Source: Streptomyces noursei ATCC 11455 (GTDB taxonomy: Bacteria > Actinomycetota > Actinomycetes > Streptomycetales > Streptomycetaceae). Taken from it: 64,000 bases of DNA. The position numbers and the translations under genes were made by a program. The stretch covers positions 4,030,001-4,094,000 of the forward strand of contig NZ_CP011533.1 of NCBI RefSeq assembly GCF_001704275.1, written 5' to 3'. Below, piece by piece: positions 24,906 through 32,983 of this stretch. Below the pieces are notes generated by a model that saw only the letters and a program-made list of their open reading frames with translations, made no database searches and was not told the DNA's origin. How positions within the stretch are numbered: position 1 is the first letter of the stretch; every line of letters begins with the position of its first letter.

Positions 24906-26009
24906 ATGTCCGACTTCGTTCCCGGGCTTGAGGGAGTCGTCGCGTTCGAGACGGAGATCGCCGAACCCGATAAGGAGGGCGGCGCGCTCCGCTACCGCGG
25001 GGTGGACATCGAGGACCTCGTCGGGCACGTGTCCTTCGAGAACGTCTGGGGGCTGCTGGTCGACGGGGCGTTCAAGCCGGGGCTGCCGCCCGCCGAGCCC
25101 TTCCCGATCCCGGTGCACTCGGGTGACATCCGGGTCGATGTACAGTCCGCGCTCGCCATGTTGGCGCCCGTATGGGGCCTGAAACCACTGCTCGACATCG
25201 ACGAGCAGACCGCCCGCGACAACCTCGCCCGGGCCGCCGTGATGGCGCTGTCCTACGTCGCCCAGTCGGCGCGCGGCCAGGGCCTGCCGATGGTGCCGCA
25301 GAAGGAGATCGACAAGGCGGAGACCGTCGTGGAGCGCTTCATGAAGCGCTGGCGCGGGGAGCCCGACCCCAAGCACGTCAAGGCCGTCGACGCCTACTGG
25401 ACCTCGGCCGCCGAGCACGGCATGAACGCCTCGACCTTCACCGCCCGGGTCATCGCCTCGACAGGCGCGGACGTGGCGGCGGCGCTGTCCGGCGCCGTCG
25501 GCGCCATGTCCGGCCCGCTGCACGGCGGCGCGCCCTCCCGCGTCCTCGGCATGATCGAGGAGATCGAGCGGACCGGTGACGCCGGCGCCTACGTCCGACA
25601 GGCGCTGGACCGCGGCGAGCGGCTGATGGGCTTCGGCCACCGCGTCTACCGCGCCGAGGACCCGCGGGCGCGGGTGCTGCGACGGACCGCCAAGGAACTG
25701 GGCGCCCCGCGCTTCGAAGTCGCCGAGGCCCTGGAGAAGGCCGCCCTGGAGGAGTTGCACAACCGCCGCCCCGACCGGGTGCTGGCCACCAACGTGGAGT
25801 TCTGGGCGGCCATCGTCCTGGACTTCGCGGAGGTCCCGGCGCACATGTTCACCTCCATGTTCACCTGCGCCCGCACGGCGGGCTGGAGCGCCCACGTCCT
25901 GGAGCAGAAGCGGACGGGACGCCTGGTCCGCCCGTCCGCCCGATACGTGGGCCCGGCGGCGCGGAGCCCGCAGTCGATCGCGGGCTATGAGGACATCGCC
26001 CAACGCTGA
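24906..26009 (+). CDS. Citrate synthase family protein (second, actinobacterial type)
   Basis: About 367 aa. It condenses oxaloacetate with an acyl-CoA, canonically acetyl-CoA to citrate. Family His residues are at H171 (AEHGMNASTF), H206 (GPLHGGAP) and H245 (GFGHRVYRAEDPRA). The position of the catalytic Asp, usually N-V-D-F-Y, reads N-V-E-F-W (E298), a conservative but striking change, so the true substrate or rate may differ from the housekeeping enzyme. ATG at 24906 with GAGGAG upstream. It is convergent with the TetR gene of the catabolic cluster, separated by a highly structured repeat region. Confidence 0.88.
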   Translation: MSDFVPGLEGVVAFETEIAEPDKEGGALRYRGVDIEDLVGHVSFENVWGLLVDGAFKPGLPPAEPFPIPVHSGDIRVDVQSALAMLAPVWGLKPLLDIDEQTARDNLARAAVMALSYVAQSARGQGLPMVPQKEIDKAETVVERFMKRWRGEPDPKHVKAVDAYWTSAAEHGMNASTFTARVIASTGADVAAALSGAVGAMSGPLHGGAPSRVLGMIEEIERTGDAGAYVRQALDRGERLMGFGHRVYRAEDPRARVLRRTAKELGAPRFEVAEALEKAALEELHNRRPDRVLATNVEFWAAIVLDFAEVPAHMFTSMFTCARTAGWSAHVLEQKRTGRLVRPSARYVGPAARSPQSIAGYEDIAQR

Positions 26010-26206
26010 GCGCTGCGCTTGGCTGGCTTCCCACGTTGTCGGCGGTCCCGCCGTGGGGGTTGCTCGCTTTTGCGCCTGCGGCGCCGGGCCGCCTGACGGC
26101 GGATGTTGTTCCGCTGCGCGGGGCCGAGCCGCTGCGCGGGGCGGTTCCGCTGCGCGGGGCGGTTCCGCTGCGCGGGGCGGTTCCGCTGCGCGGGGCTGTT
26201 GGGTGC

Positions 26207-26283
26207 GGTGACGGGCCGGAGGGGGTGGTGTGCAGGACTGCTGCGCTTTACGTCCTGCACACCACCCCCTCCGGCCCGTCACC
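26207..26283. terminator. Hairpin A: 32-bp perfect stem, 13-nt loop
   Basis: Arms 26207-26238 and 26252-26283 pair at all 32 positions. The loop is TGCTGCGCTTTAC (26239-26251) closed by GGAC/GTCC. It could terminate citrate-synthase transcripts. Confidence 0.8.
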
Positions 26284-26430
26284 TCCCGTTGAGGGTCATG
26301 AAGACGGTGAGTGGGGGCCGACGTGAGTGGTCCGGTGACGGCCGTCAGCACACTCCACCAACGCACCACCGGCAGGGACCCACCAAGGCGCACCCCTACG
26401 GTCCGGAATCCACCCATCAACGGGAGGGGA

Positions 26431-26501
26431 CGGGTCTGTGGGGTGGGGGATGTGCGGACGTAAAGCGCAGCAGTCCGCACATCCCCCACCCCACAGACCC
26501 G
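26431..26501. terminator. Hairpin B: 29-bp perfect stem, same loop inverted
   Basis: Arms 26431-26459 and 26473-26501 pair at all 29 positions. The loop GTAAAGCGCAGCA (26460-26472) is the exact reverse complement of the hairpin A loop, and the closing GGAC/GTCC is the same. Most of the remaining stem sequence differs from hairpin A. Confidence 0.8.
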
Positions 26502-26604
26502 GCACCGCACCCGACCAGCCCCGCGCAGCGGAACCGCCCCGCGCAGCGGACACCGCACCACCCCGCCGTCAGGCGGGCACGGCGGACACCGCACCACCCC
26601 GCCG

Positions 26605-27228
26605 TCAGGCGGACAGCACCGCGTCGATGTTCTTGGCCCATTGGGCCACGACCCGGTCCCGCCGTGCCGAGTCGTCCGTCAGCAGGTTCGCGAGGCCGAG
26701 GCCGCGGGCCATGTCCAGGAGGCCCTGGACGGTCTCCCGGACGCCGGGGACGGACTCGTCGGCGGCGAGCAGCGCCACCGTCGTGCGGTGCGCCTCGCGG
26801 CCCACTCGGGCCTCCAGGGCGGTGACCCGGTCGCGGAGTTGTTCCTCGTCGGAGGCGGCCACCCACAGGTGGAGCGCGGCCCGGAACAGCGGGCCCGTGT
26901 AGAGGCCGACCACCTCCTCGACGATCATCCAGGTGCGGGCGATGGAGCCGGCCGGCGGGAGGTCGTGCGCCAGGGCCTTGAGCGCGCCCTGGCGCTTCTC
27001 CGCGACGTGCTCGACGGCGGCGGTGAACAGGTCCTCGCGGGTGCGGAAGTGGTGCTGGGCGGCGCCGCGGGAGACGCCCGCCCGTTCGGCGACGACGGCG
27101 ACCGTGCTGCCGGTCCAGCCGCGTTCGGCGAGGCAGGCGACGGCGGCCTCCAGCAGCTTGAGCCGGGTGGCGCGGCTGCGCTCCTGCTGGGGCTCCTTGG
27201 CGCCGCGGGCCGGGGTCAGCGCACCCAT
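26605..27228 (-). CDS. TetR-family repressor of the acyl-CoA cluster
   Basis: About 207 aa. An N-terminal TetR HTH (residues 15-62: RLKLLEAAVACLAERGWTGS, then VAERAGVSRGAAQHHFRTRE) is followed by a ligand-binding helical domain with VEEVVGLYTGPLFRAALHLW. It is the last gene of the long leftward cluster and overlaps the enoyl-CoA hydratase gene by 13 bp, so it is probably autoregulated with the operon and senses an acyl-CoA intermediate. ATG at 27228. Its 3' end, including the TGA, lies inside one unit of the structured repeat region, suggesting the repeat invaded up to, or co-evolved with, the stop. Confidence 0.9.
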   Translation of the reverse strand: MGALTPARGAKEPQQERSRATRLKLLEAAVACLAERGWTGSTVAVVAERAGVSRGAAQHHFRTREDLFTAAVEHVAEKRQGALKALAHDLPPAGSIARTWMIVEEVVGLYTGPLFRAALHLWVAASDEEQLRDRVTALEARVGREAHRTTVALLAADESVPGVRETVQGLLDMARGLGLANLLTDDSARRDRVVAQWAKNIDAVLSA

Positions 27229-27968
27229 GCCGGGTCCCGTCGCTCCAGGAAGGCGGTCATGCCCTCGCGGGCCTCGGCGGAGCCGAAGAGCCGGGCGGAC
27301 CGGGCGGCGAGCGCGTCGGTGTCCCGGTCGAAGGCGGCCAGGACGTGCGCCGTGACGAGTTTCTTGGACTCGGCCAGGCCCTGCGGGGAGCCCTTGCGCA
27401 GGCCGTCCAACAGGGGCGCCAGGCCCGCGTCGACGTCGTCGGCGGCGAGGGTGACCAGGCCGATCCGGGCCGCCTCGGTGGGGCCGAACTTCTCGCCGGT
27501 GAGGTAGTAGCGGGCGGCGGCGCGGGCGTCCATACGGGGCAGCAGCGGCATCGAGATCACGGCGGGGGCGAGGCCGAGCCGCGCCTCGGTGAACGCGAAG
27601 GTGGTCTGCGGGCCGGCGACGGAGAGGTCGCAGGCGCCGAGCAGTCCGAGCCCGCCGGCGCGGACGTGGCCGGTCACCCGGGCGACCACCGGCTTGGGCA
27701 GTTCCACGAGGGCGCGCAGCAGTCGGGTGAGCTCCAGGGGGCCGTCCTTGGCGTCGCCGGTGGTGGCCTCGGAGAGGTCCGCGCCGGCGCAGAACGTGCC
27801 GCCGGTGTGGGCGAGCAGCACGGCCCGGACGGCGTCGTCGGCGGCGGCGTCCGCGAGGGCCTGGTGCAGTTCGGCGACCAGGCGGGTGGAGAGGGCGTTG
27901 CGGTTGTGGGGGGAGTTGAGGGTGAGGGTGGTGATTCCGCGCTCGTGGGCGCGCTCCACGTACGTCAT
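27216..27968 (-). CDS. Enoyl-CoA hydratase/isomerase family protein
   Basis: About 250 aa crotonase-fold enzyme, predicted to hydrate or rearrange an unsaturated acyl-CoA made by the neighbouring dehydrogenase or carboxylase. The CoA/oxyanion motifs are visible: HTGGTFCAGADLSEA (about residues 55-70) and ARVTGHVRAGGLGLLGACDL (about 98-117), where the Gly-rich oxyanion loop is kept. The usual catalytic Glu positions (near EARLGLAPAVISMPLLPRM) are partly kept. The ATG at 27968 overlaps the stop of the ligase gene by 4 bp (ATGA). Of the methylglutaconyl-CoA hydratase/AtuE type by context only. Confidence 0.88.
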   Translation of the reverse strand: MTYVERAHERGITTLTLNSPHNRNALSTRLVAELHQALADAAADDAVRAVLLAHTGGTFCAGADLSEATTGDAKDGPLELTRLLRALVELPKPVVARVTGHVRAGGLGLLGACDLSVAGPQTTFAFTEARLGLAPAVISMPLLPRMDARAAARYYLTGEKFGPTEAARIGLVTLAADDVDAGLAPLLDGLRKGSPQGLAESKKLVTAHVLAAFDRDTDALAARSARLFGSAEAREGMTAFLERRDPAWVR

Positions 27969-29611
27969 CGGACCGTCGAACTCCTTTCCCTGGCGCGGAG
28001 TTCGCGCCGGAGGATCTTTCCGGTGGTGGCGCGCGGGACGCTGTCCAGGAATTCCACGCGGCGCACCTTCTTGTACGGGGCAACTCGTTCTGCAACGTAG
28101 GCGATGACCTCGTCCGCGGTGAGCGCGGCCCCCTGCCGGCGGACCACGAACGCCTTGGGGATCTCGTTGCCGTCGTCGTCGGTGACACCGATGACGGCCG
28201 CGTCCGCGACGGCCTCGTGGGCGAGCAGCAGCGCCTCCAGGTCGGCGGGGGCGACCTGGTAGCCCTTGTATTTGATCAACTCCTTGACGCGGTCGACGAC
28301 ATGGAGCCAGCCGGCGGCGTCGGTCCGCCCGATGTCGCCGGTGTGCAGCCAGCCGTCGGGGTCGATCATCGCGTCGGTCTCGGCGGGGCGTCCCAGGTAG
28401 CCGCGCATCACCTGCGGGCCCCGGATGAGGATCTCGCCGGTCTCCCCCGGTCCCAGGTCCCGCCCCGTCTCCAGGGAGACGATCCGCAGTTCCGTACTGG
28501 GCAGCAGGGTGCCGACCGCTCCCGGGGGAGGGCCTGCGGCGCGTGGCGCCGTCGTCGCGGGGCCGGCGGTGTCGGGCGGCACCACATGGGTGGCCGGGGA
28601 GAGTTCGGTCATCCCGTATGCCTGGAGGACGGCGGGCAGGCCGAGCCGTCGGGCGCAGGCGGCGGCCAGGCCGGCGTCCAGCGGCGCGGCGGCGCACAGC
28701 ACGCGGCGGAGGGAGGACAGGTCGAACTCCTCGACCATCGGGTGTTTGGCGAGTGCCAGCACGATCGGGGGTGCGGTGTAGATCTCGGTGATGCGGTGCC
28801 GCTCGACGGCGGTGAGGAACTGGCGGAGGTCGAAGCGGGGCAGGACGACGACGGTGGCGCCGTTGCGCAGCGGGGCGTTCATCAGGGCGGTGAGCCCGTA
28901 GATGTGGAAGAAGGGGAGCACGGCCAGGATGCGGTCGCCGGGGCCGTTGGCCATCAGCGGGGCCAGTTGGGCGAGGTTGGTGGCGATGTTGCGGTGGGTG
29001 AGCATCACGCCCTTGGGGGCGCCGGTGGTGCCGGAGGAATACGGGAGCGCGGCCAGGTCGGTCGCCGGGTCGATCTCCGGGGCGGGGTCGGGGTGGTCCT
29101 CGGCGGTCAGGTCGAGGACGGAGCGGTGGCCGTCGGCGCGGTCGCACAGGAGGATCTCGGTGATGCCGCCGGCCCGTCGGGCGGCGGCCCGAGCGGTGTC
29201 CAGCAGTGCCGCCACGGTGACGATCCGGGACGCCCGGGAGTCGGCCAGCTGGCGGGCGAACTCGGCCTCGGTGGCGAGCGGGTGGACGGTGGTGACCGCC
29301 GCCCCGCAGCGCGACGCGGCGTAGAACACCACCGGGAAGAGGACCGAGTTGGGGCTGTGCAGGGCCAGCACGTCGCCCTTGCGGAGCCCGGAGGCGGCCA
29401 GGGCGGCGGCCAGGCGGCGGCTGAGGTGGTCGAGGCGGGCGTAGTCGAGCGTGGTGCCGGTGAGGGCGTCGACGAGGGCGGGGCGCGCGCCGTGCTCGGC
29501 CGCCCGCCCGAGGACGGCCTCGTGGATCGGCAGCTCCACGGGGGCGACGTCGGGGTACGCGCTGCGGAAGACGTGGGAGTCGTGGGAGTCGTGGGACGTC
29601 GGGGACGCCAT
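27965..29611 (-). CDS. AMP-dependent acid-CoA ligase (4-coumarate-CoA ligase-like)
   Basis: About 548 aa adenylate-forming enzyme that activates a carboxylic acid to its CoA thioester, the entry step of the cluster. Motifs: the P-loop-like SSGTTGAPKGVMLTHRN (A3), LQAYGMTELSP (A5), GWLHTGDIGRTDAAGW (A7), VDRVKELIKYKGYQVAP (A8), and the catalytic Lys in PRATTGKILRREL (A10). The annotation as 4-coumarate ligase is generic; the cluster suggests a branched or terpenoid acid. The coding strand contains short TCC/GAC repeats near the start (SHDSHDSHV). It overlaps the next gene by 4 bp and is separated from the acyl-CoA dehydrogenase gene by 121 bp. Confidence 0.9.
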   Translation of the reverse strand: MASPTSHDSHDSHVFRSAYPDVAPVELPIHEAVLGRAAEHGARPALVDALTGTTLDYARLDHLSRRLAAALAASGLRKGDVLALHSPNSVLFPVVFYAASRCGAAVTTVHPLATEAEFARQLADSRASRIVTVAALLDTARAAARRAGGITEILLCDRADGHRSVLDLTAEDHPDPAPEIDPATDLAALPYSSGTTGAPKGVMLTHRNIATNLAQLAPLMANGPGDRILAVLPFFHIYGLTALMNAPLRNGATVVVLPRFDLRQFLTAVERHRITEIYTAPPIVLALAKHPMVEEFDLSSLRRVLCAAAPLDAGLAAACARRLGLPAVLQAYGMTELSPATHVVPPDTAGPATTAPRAAGPPPGAVGTLLPSTELRIVSLETGRDLGPGETGEILIRGPQVMRGYLGRPAETDAMIDPDGWLHTGDIGRTDAAGWLHVVDRVKELIKYKGYQVAPADLEALLLAHEAVADAAVIGVTDDDGNEIPKAFVVRRQGAALTADEVIAYVAERVAPYKKVRRVEFLDSVPRATTGKILRRELRARERSSTVR

Positions 29612-29732
29612 GGGGTCCTTCCCTGGTGCGGCGGTGGGTGCGGCGGCGGGCCGCCGTGGACCTTCCTTCCCGTGTTCCGGGCCGTGGTACGCCGGGCCGG
29701 TGGGAGCCGGGCCCGGCGCACCGCCCGTTTCC

Positions 29733-30908
29733 TCAGTACGACTTGGGCAGCCCCAGGGACTGGTGCGAGACGAAGTTGAGGATCATCTCCCGGCTGACCG
29801 GGGCGATCCGCGCCACCCGGGCGGCGGTGACCAGGGACGCCAGCCCGTATTCCCGGGTGAGGCCGTTGCCGCCCAGGGTGTGCACGGCCTGGTCGACGGT
29901 GTGCACCGCAGCCTCGGCCGCCGCGTACTTGGCCATGTTGGCGGCCTCGCCGGCGGCCATGTCGTCGCCCGCGTCGTAGAGCAGCGCCGCCTTCCGCATC
30001 ATCAGCGCGGCCAGTTCCAGTTCGATGTGGCACTGGGCGAGCGGGTGGGCGAGGGCCTGGTGGGCGCCGATCGGCTCCTTCCAGACCTGCCGGGTGCGGG
30101 CGTAGTCCACGGCCCTGGCCAGCGCGTAGCGGCCCATGCCGAGGGCGAACGCGGCGGTCATGATGCGTTCCGGGTTGAGGCCGGCGAACAGTTGGAGCAG
30201 TCCGGCGTCTTCTTCGCCCACCAGGGCGTCGGCGGGCAGCCGCACGTCGTCCAGGGTCAGCTCGAACTGCTTCTCCGGCGCGGCCAGTTCCATCGGGACC
30301 GGGCTGCGGCCGAAGCCGGGGGTCTCGCGCGGGACGATGAACAGGCAGGGCTTGAGCTTCCCGGTGCGGGCGTCCTCGGTGCGGCCGACGATCAGTGTCG
30401 CGTCGGCGATGTCCACACCGGAGACGAAGATCTTCCGCCCGTTGAGGACCCAGTCTCCGCCGTCCTTGCGGGCGGTGGTGGTGATGCGGTGCGAGTTGGA
30501 TCCGGCGTCCGGCTCGGTGATGCCGAAGGCCATCTTGCGGCTGCCGTCGGCCAGTCCGGGCAGCCAGGTGCGCTTCTGCTCCTCGGTGCCGAAGCGGGCG
30601 ATGACCGTGCCGCAGATCGCCGGCGAGACCACCAGCATCAGCAGCGGGCAGCCGGCTGCCCCCAACTCCTCCAGGACCAGGGAGAGTTCGGTGATGCCGG
30701 CGCCTCCGCCGCCGTACTCCTCGGGCAGGTTCACGCCGAGGTAGCCGGCCTTGGCGGCCTCCTGCCACAGCTCGTCGGTGTGCCGGCCCTCGGCGACGAC
30801 GGTGGCGAAGTACTCCCGGCCGTAGCGCTTGGCGAGGGCGGCGACGGCGGCGCGCAGGGCGCGGTGTTCCTCGGACTCGATCACGGGGTTGCTCAGGGCG
30901 TTGCTCAT
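29733..30908 (-). CDS. Acyl-CoA dehydrogenase
   Basis: About 391 aa FAD flavoenzyme introducing a double bond in an acyl-CoA, passing electrons to ETF. Signatures: FGITEPDAGSNSHRITTTA (flavin/substrate loop, about residues 125-144), KIFVSGVDIADATL, and near the C-terminus LGGNGLTREYGLASL with the Glu in the position of the catalytic base of isovaleryl-CoA-type members (GG-G-x3-E). Length and motifs fit the family. ATG at 30908. Within the cluster it would precede the biotin-dependent carboxylase, as in leucine and citronellate catabolism. Confidence 0.9.
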   Translation of the reverse strand: MSNALSNPVIESEEHRALRAAVAALAKRYGREYFATVVAEGRHTDELWQEAAKAGYLGVNLPEEYGGGGAGITELSLVLEELGAAGCPLLMLVVSPAICGTVIARFGTEEQKRTWLPGLADGSRKMAFGITEPDAGSNSHRITTTARKDGGDWVLNGRKIFVSGVDIADATLIVGRTEDARTGKLKPCLFIVPRETPGFGRSPVPMELAAPEKQFELTLDDVRLPADALVGEEDAGLLQLFAGLNPERIMTAAFALGMGRYALARAVDYARTRQVWKEPIGAHQALAHPLAQCHIELELAALMMRKAALLYDAGDDMAAGEAANMAKYAAAEAAVHTVDQAVHTLGGNGLTREYGLASLVTAARVARIAPVSREMILNFVSHQSLGLPKSY

Positions 30909-30989
30909 GACGGCTCCTGGGGCGGTGAGTGAGTGCCTGCGGGTAACGGGTGGGGCGGGTGCGCCGGGTGCGCCGGGTGCGCCCGGGCG

Positions 30990-32969
30990 TCAGTCGGCGA
31001 CGACGGCGAGCAGGGTGCCCACCTCGACCTGCTGGCCCGTGCGGGCGGGGAGAGCGGTCAGGGTGCCGGCCGCCGGTGCGGTGATCTTGTGCTCCATCTT
31101 CATGGCCTCCAGCCACAGCAGCGGCTGGCCGGCCTCGACACGGTCGCCCTCGGCCAGCCCGTCCGCGATCCGGACGACCGTGCCGGGCATCGGGGCGAGC
31201 AGCGAACCGGGCTCCGTACGGGCGGCGGGGTCGGGAAAACGGGGCAGCGCGGTGAGGGTGCGGGCGCCCAGGGGCGAGTCGACGTGGACCTGGTCGCCGT
31301 AGCGGGCGACCGCGAACGTCCGCCGCAGCCCGTCGACGTCCAGCACCACCTCGTCCGCGGCCAGGGCGACCAGTCGGACGCCGGGGAAGTCCGCGGCGTC
31401 CAGTCCCTCGCGCCCGAGCCGGTAGCGCACCTCGTGCGTGGTGCCCGCGCGGGCGAAGCTCTTGACCTGCGGGCCGGCGGGGACGTTGCGGAAGCCCCCG
31501 AAGCGGGAGCGGCCGTGGGCGTCGGCGAGCGCGGCGGCCAGCGCGCACAGCCCGTCCCCGGTGGCCTCCGCCGCGGTCAGGGCGCCGAGGTTGCGGTCGT
31601 AGAACCCGGTGTCCAGCCCGGTGGCGGCGGCGAACTCCGGATGCCGCAGCGAGCGGACCAGCAGCTCGCGGTTGGTGACCGGGCCGTGGACGCGGGCCCG
31701 TTCCAGGGCGCCGGCCAGCTTGCGCACGGCCTCGGCGCGGGTGGGCGCCCAGGCGATCACCTTGGCCAGCATCGGGTCGTAGTGGACGCTGACGGTGTCG
31801 CCGTCGGTCACGCCGGAGTCCAGCCGGACGCCGTCCGGTACGGCGATCCGGTGCACGGTGCCGGTCTGCGGCTGCCAGTCGGCCGCGGGGTCCTCCGCGT
31901 AGAGCCGGGCCTCGACGGCATGGCCGTGCGGCGCGGGCAGCGCGGCCGGCAGCGGCCGGCCCTCGGCGACGGCGATCTGCAGGGCCACCAGGTCGATCCG
32001 GTAGATCTCCTCGGTGACCGGGTGCTCCACCTGGAGGCGGGTGTTCATCTCCAGGAAGTACGCCCGGCCGGAGGCGGCGGCCCCCTCGCCGGGGGCGGCG
32101 GGAGACACCAGGAACTCGACGGTGCCCGCGCCCCGGTAGTCGATGGCCCGCGCGGCCTGCGCGGCGGCCCGGTGCAGGGTGTCCCGGAGCGCCTCGGGCA
32201 GGCCGGGCGCCGGGGCCTCCTCGATGACCTTCTGGTGGCGCCGCTGGAGGGAGCAGTCGCGGGTGCCGAGCGTCCAGACGTTGCCGTGGGCGTCGGCGAG
32301 GACCTGCACCTCGACGTGCCGCCCGCCCTCGACGTACGGCTCGACGAACACCTCGCCGTCCCCGAACGCGGCGATCGCCTCGGCCCGGGCCGACGCCAAC
32401 TCGCCGTCCAGCGACGTCAGTTCGCGGACGACGCGCATGCCGCGCCCGCCCCCGCCGGCCGCCGCCTTCACCAGCAGCGGAAGGTCCCCTGCGGTGGCCG
32501 CGGCCGGATCGACCGGCGCCAGCAGCGGCACCCCGGCCGCCGCCATCAGCTCCTTGGCGCGGGTCTTGGAGGCCATCGCCGCGATGGCGGCCGGCGGCGG
32601 CCCGATCCACACCAGTCCCGCGTTCGCCACCGCGGCGGCGAACGCGCCGCTCTCGGAGAGGAACCCGTACCCCGGGTGGACCGCGTCCGCCCCGGCCGCC
32701 AGCGCCGCCTTCACGATCAGCTCGCCGCGCAGATAGGTCTGCGCGGGCGCCTCGCCGGGCAGCCGGACCGCGACGTCCGCCTCCCGTACGTGCGCGGCCT
32801 CGGCGTCCGCGTCGGAGTACACCGCCACGGTGGCGACGCCCAGTTCGCGGCAGGTGCGGAAGATGCGGCGGGCGATCTCGCCGCGGTTGGCGACGAGCAC
32901 CGAACGGATCTCCACGAAGTCCTCCCCGCCCTCGGCCGTGGTCGCGGCCCCGGAATCGATCGTTGTCAC
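30990..32969 (-). CDS. Biotin carboxylase/biotin carrier subunit of an acyl-CoA carboxylase
   Basis: About 659 aa alpha subunit. Biotin carboxylase domain: VLVANRGEIARRIFRTCREL (near residue 25), ATP-grasp loop KAAAGGGGRGMRVV, EMNTRLQVEHPVTE active-site region and HAVEARLYAEDP. A C-terminal BCCP domain has the biotinylation motif EAMKMEH, with the Lys biotinylated. Together with the next gene's product it carboxylates an acyl-CoA, most like 3-methylcrotonyl- or geranyl-CoA carboxylase. The GTG at 32969 is preceded by GGTGAGG and lies 14 bp after the carboxyltransferase stop. Confidence 0.92.
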   Translation of the reverse strand: MTTIDSGAATTAEGGEDFVEIRSVLVANRGEIARRIFRTCRELGVATVAVYSDADAEAAHVREADVAVRLPGEAPAQTYLRGELIVKAALAAGADAVHPGYGFLSESGAFAAAVANAGLVWIGPPPAAIAAMASKTRAKELMAAAGVPLLAPVDPAAATAGDLPLLVKAAAGGGGRGMRVVRELTSLDGELASARAEAIAAFGDGEVFVEPYVEGGRHVEVQVLADAHGNVWTLGTRDCSLQRRHQKVIEEAPAPGLPEALRDTLHRAAAQAARAIDYRGAGTVEFLVSPAAPGEGAAASGRAYFLEMNTRLQVEHPVTEEIYRIDLVALQIAVAEGRPLPAALPAPHGHAVEARLYAEDPAADWQPQTGTVHRIAVPDGVRLDSGVTDGDTVSVHYDPMLAKVIAWAPTRAEAVRKLAGALERARVHGPVTNRELLVRSLRHPEFAAATGLDTGFYDRNLGALTAAEATGDGLCALAAALADAHGRSRFGGFRNVPAGPQVKSFARAGTTHEVRYRLGREGLDAADFPGVRLVALAADEVVLDVDGLRRTFAVARYGDQVHVDSPLGARTLTALPRFPDPAARTEPGSLLAPMPGTVVRIADGLAEGDRVEAGQPLLWLEAMKMEHKITAPAAGTLTALPARTGQQVEVGTLLAVVAD

Positions 32970-32983
32970 AGGAACCTCACCCC

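Larger units (their letters stand above)
26091..26612. repeat. Two inverted copies of a structured repeat element
   Basis: The left copy has five CCGCTGCGCGGGGC units with an exact 18-bp period (26111, 26129, 26147, 26165, 26183), then TGGGTGCGGTG, hairpin A (26207-26283) and CCTCCCGTTGA (26282-26292). The right copy, on the opposite strand, mirrors it: TCAACGGGAGG (26417-26427), hairpin B (26431-26501), CACCGCACCCGA and two 18-bp units (26518, 26536). Outer ends match too (GCCTGACGGCGG at 26091; CCGCCGTCAGGC at 26564 and 26600, within two 29-bp direct repeats). The TetR stop codon lies inside the last repeat. The simplest role is bidirectional termination between convergent genes, but the architecture looks like a defined repeat family. 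Confidence 0.85.

Noticed and set aside
26111..26196. 18-bp tandem units suspected as a CRISPR array
   Set aside because: The units are contiguous without unique spacers and no cas gene is nearby; they belong to the structured repeat element.
26239..26260. DVKRSSP-like reading through the hairpin loops as a short conserved gene
   Set aside because: The similarity comes from the shared 13-nt loop, not from a coding region. Both flanks are perfect stems and the frame has no proper start.
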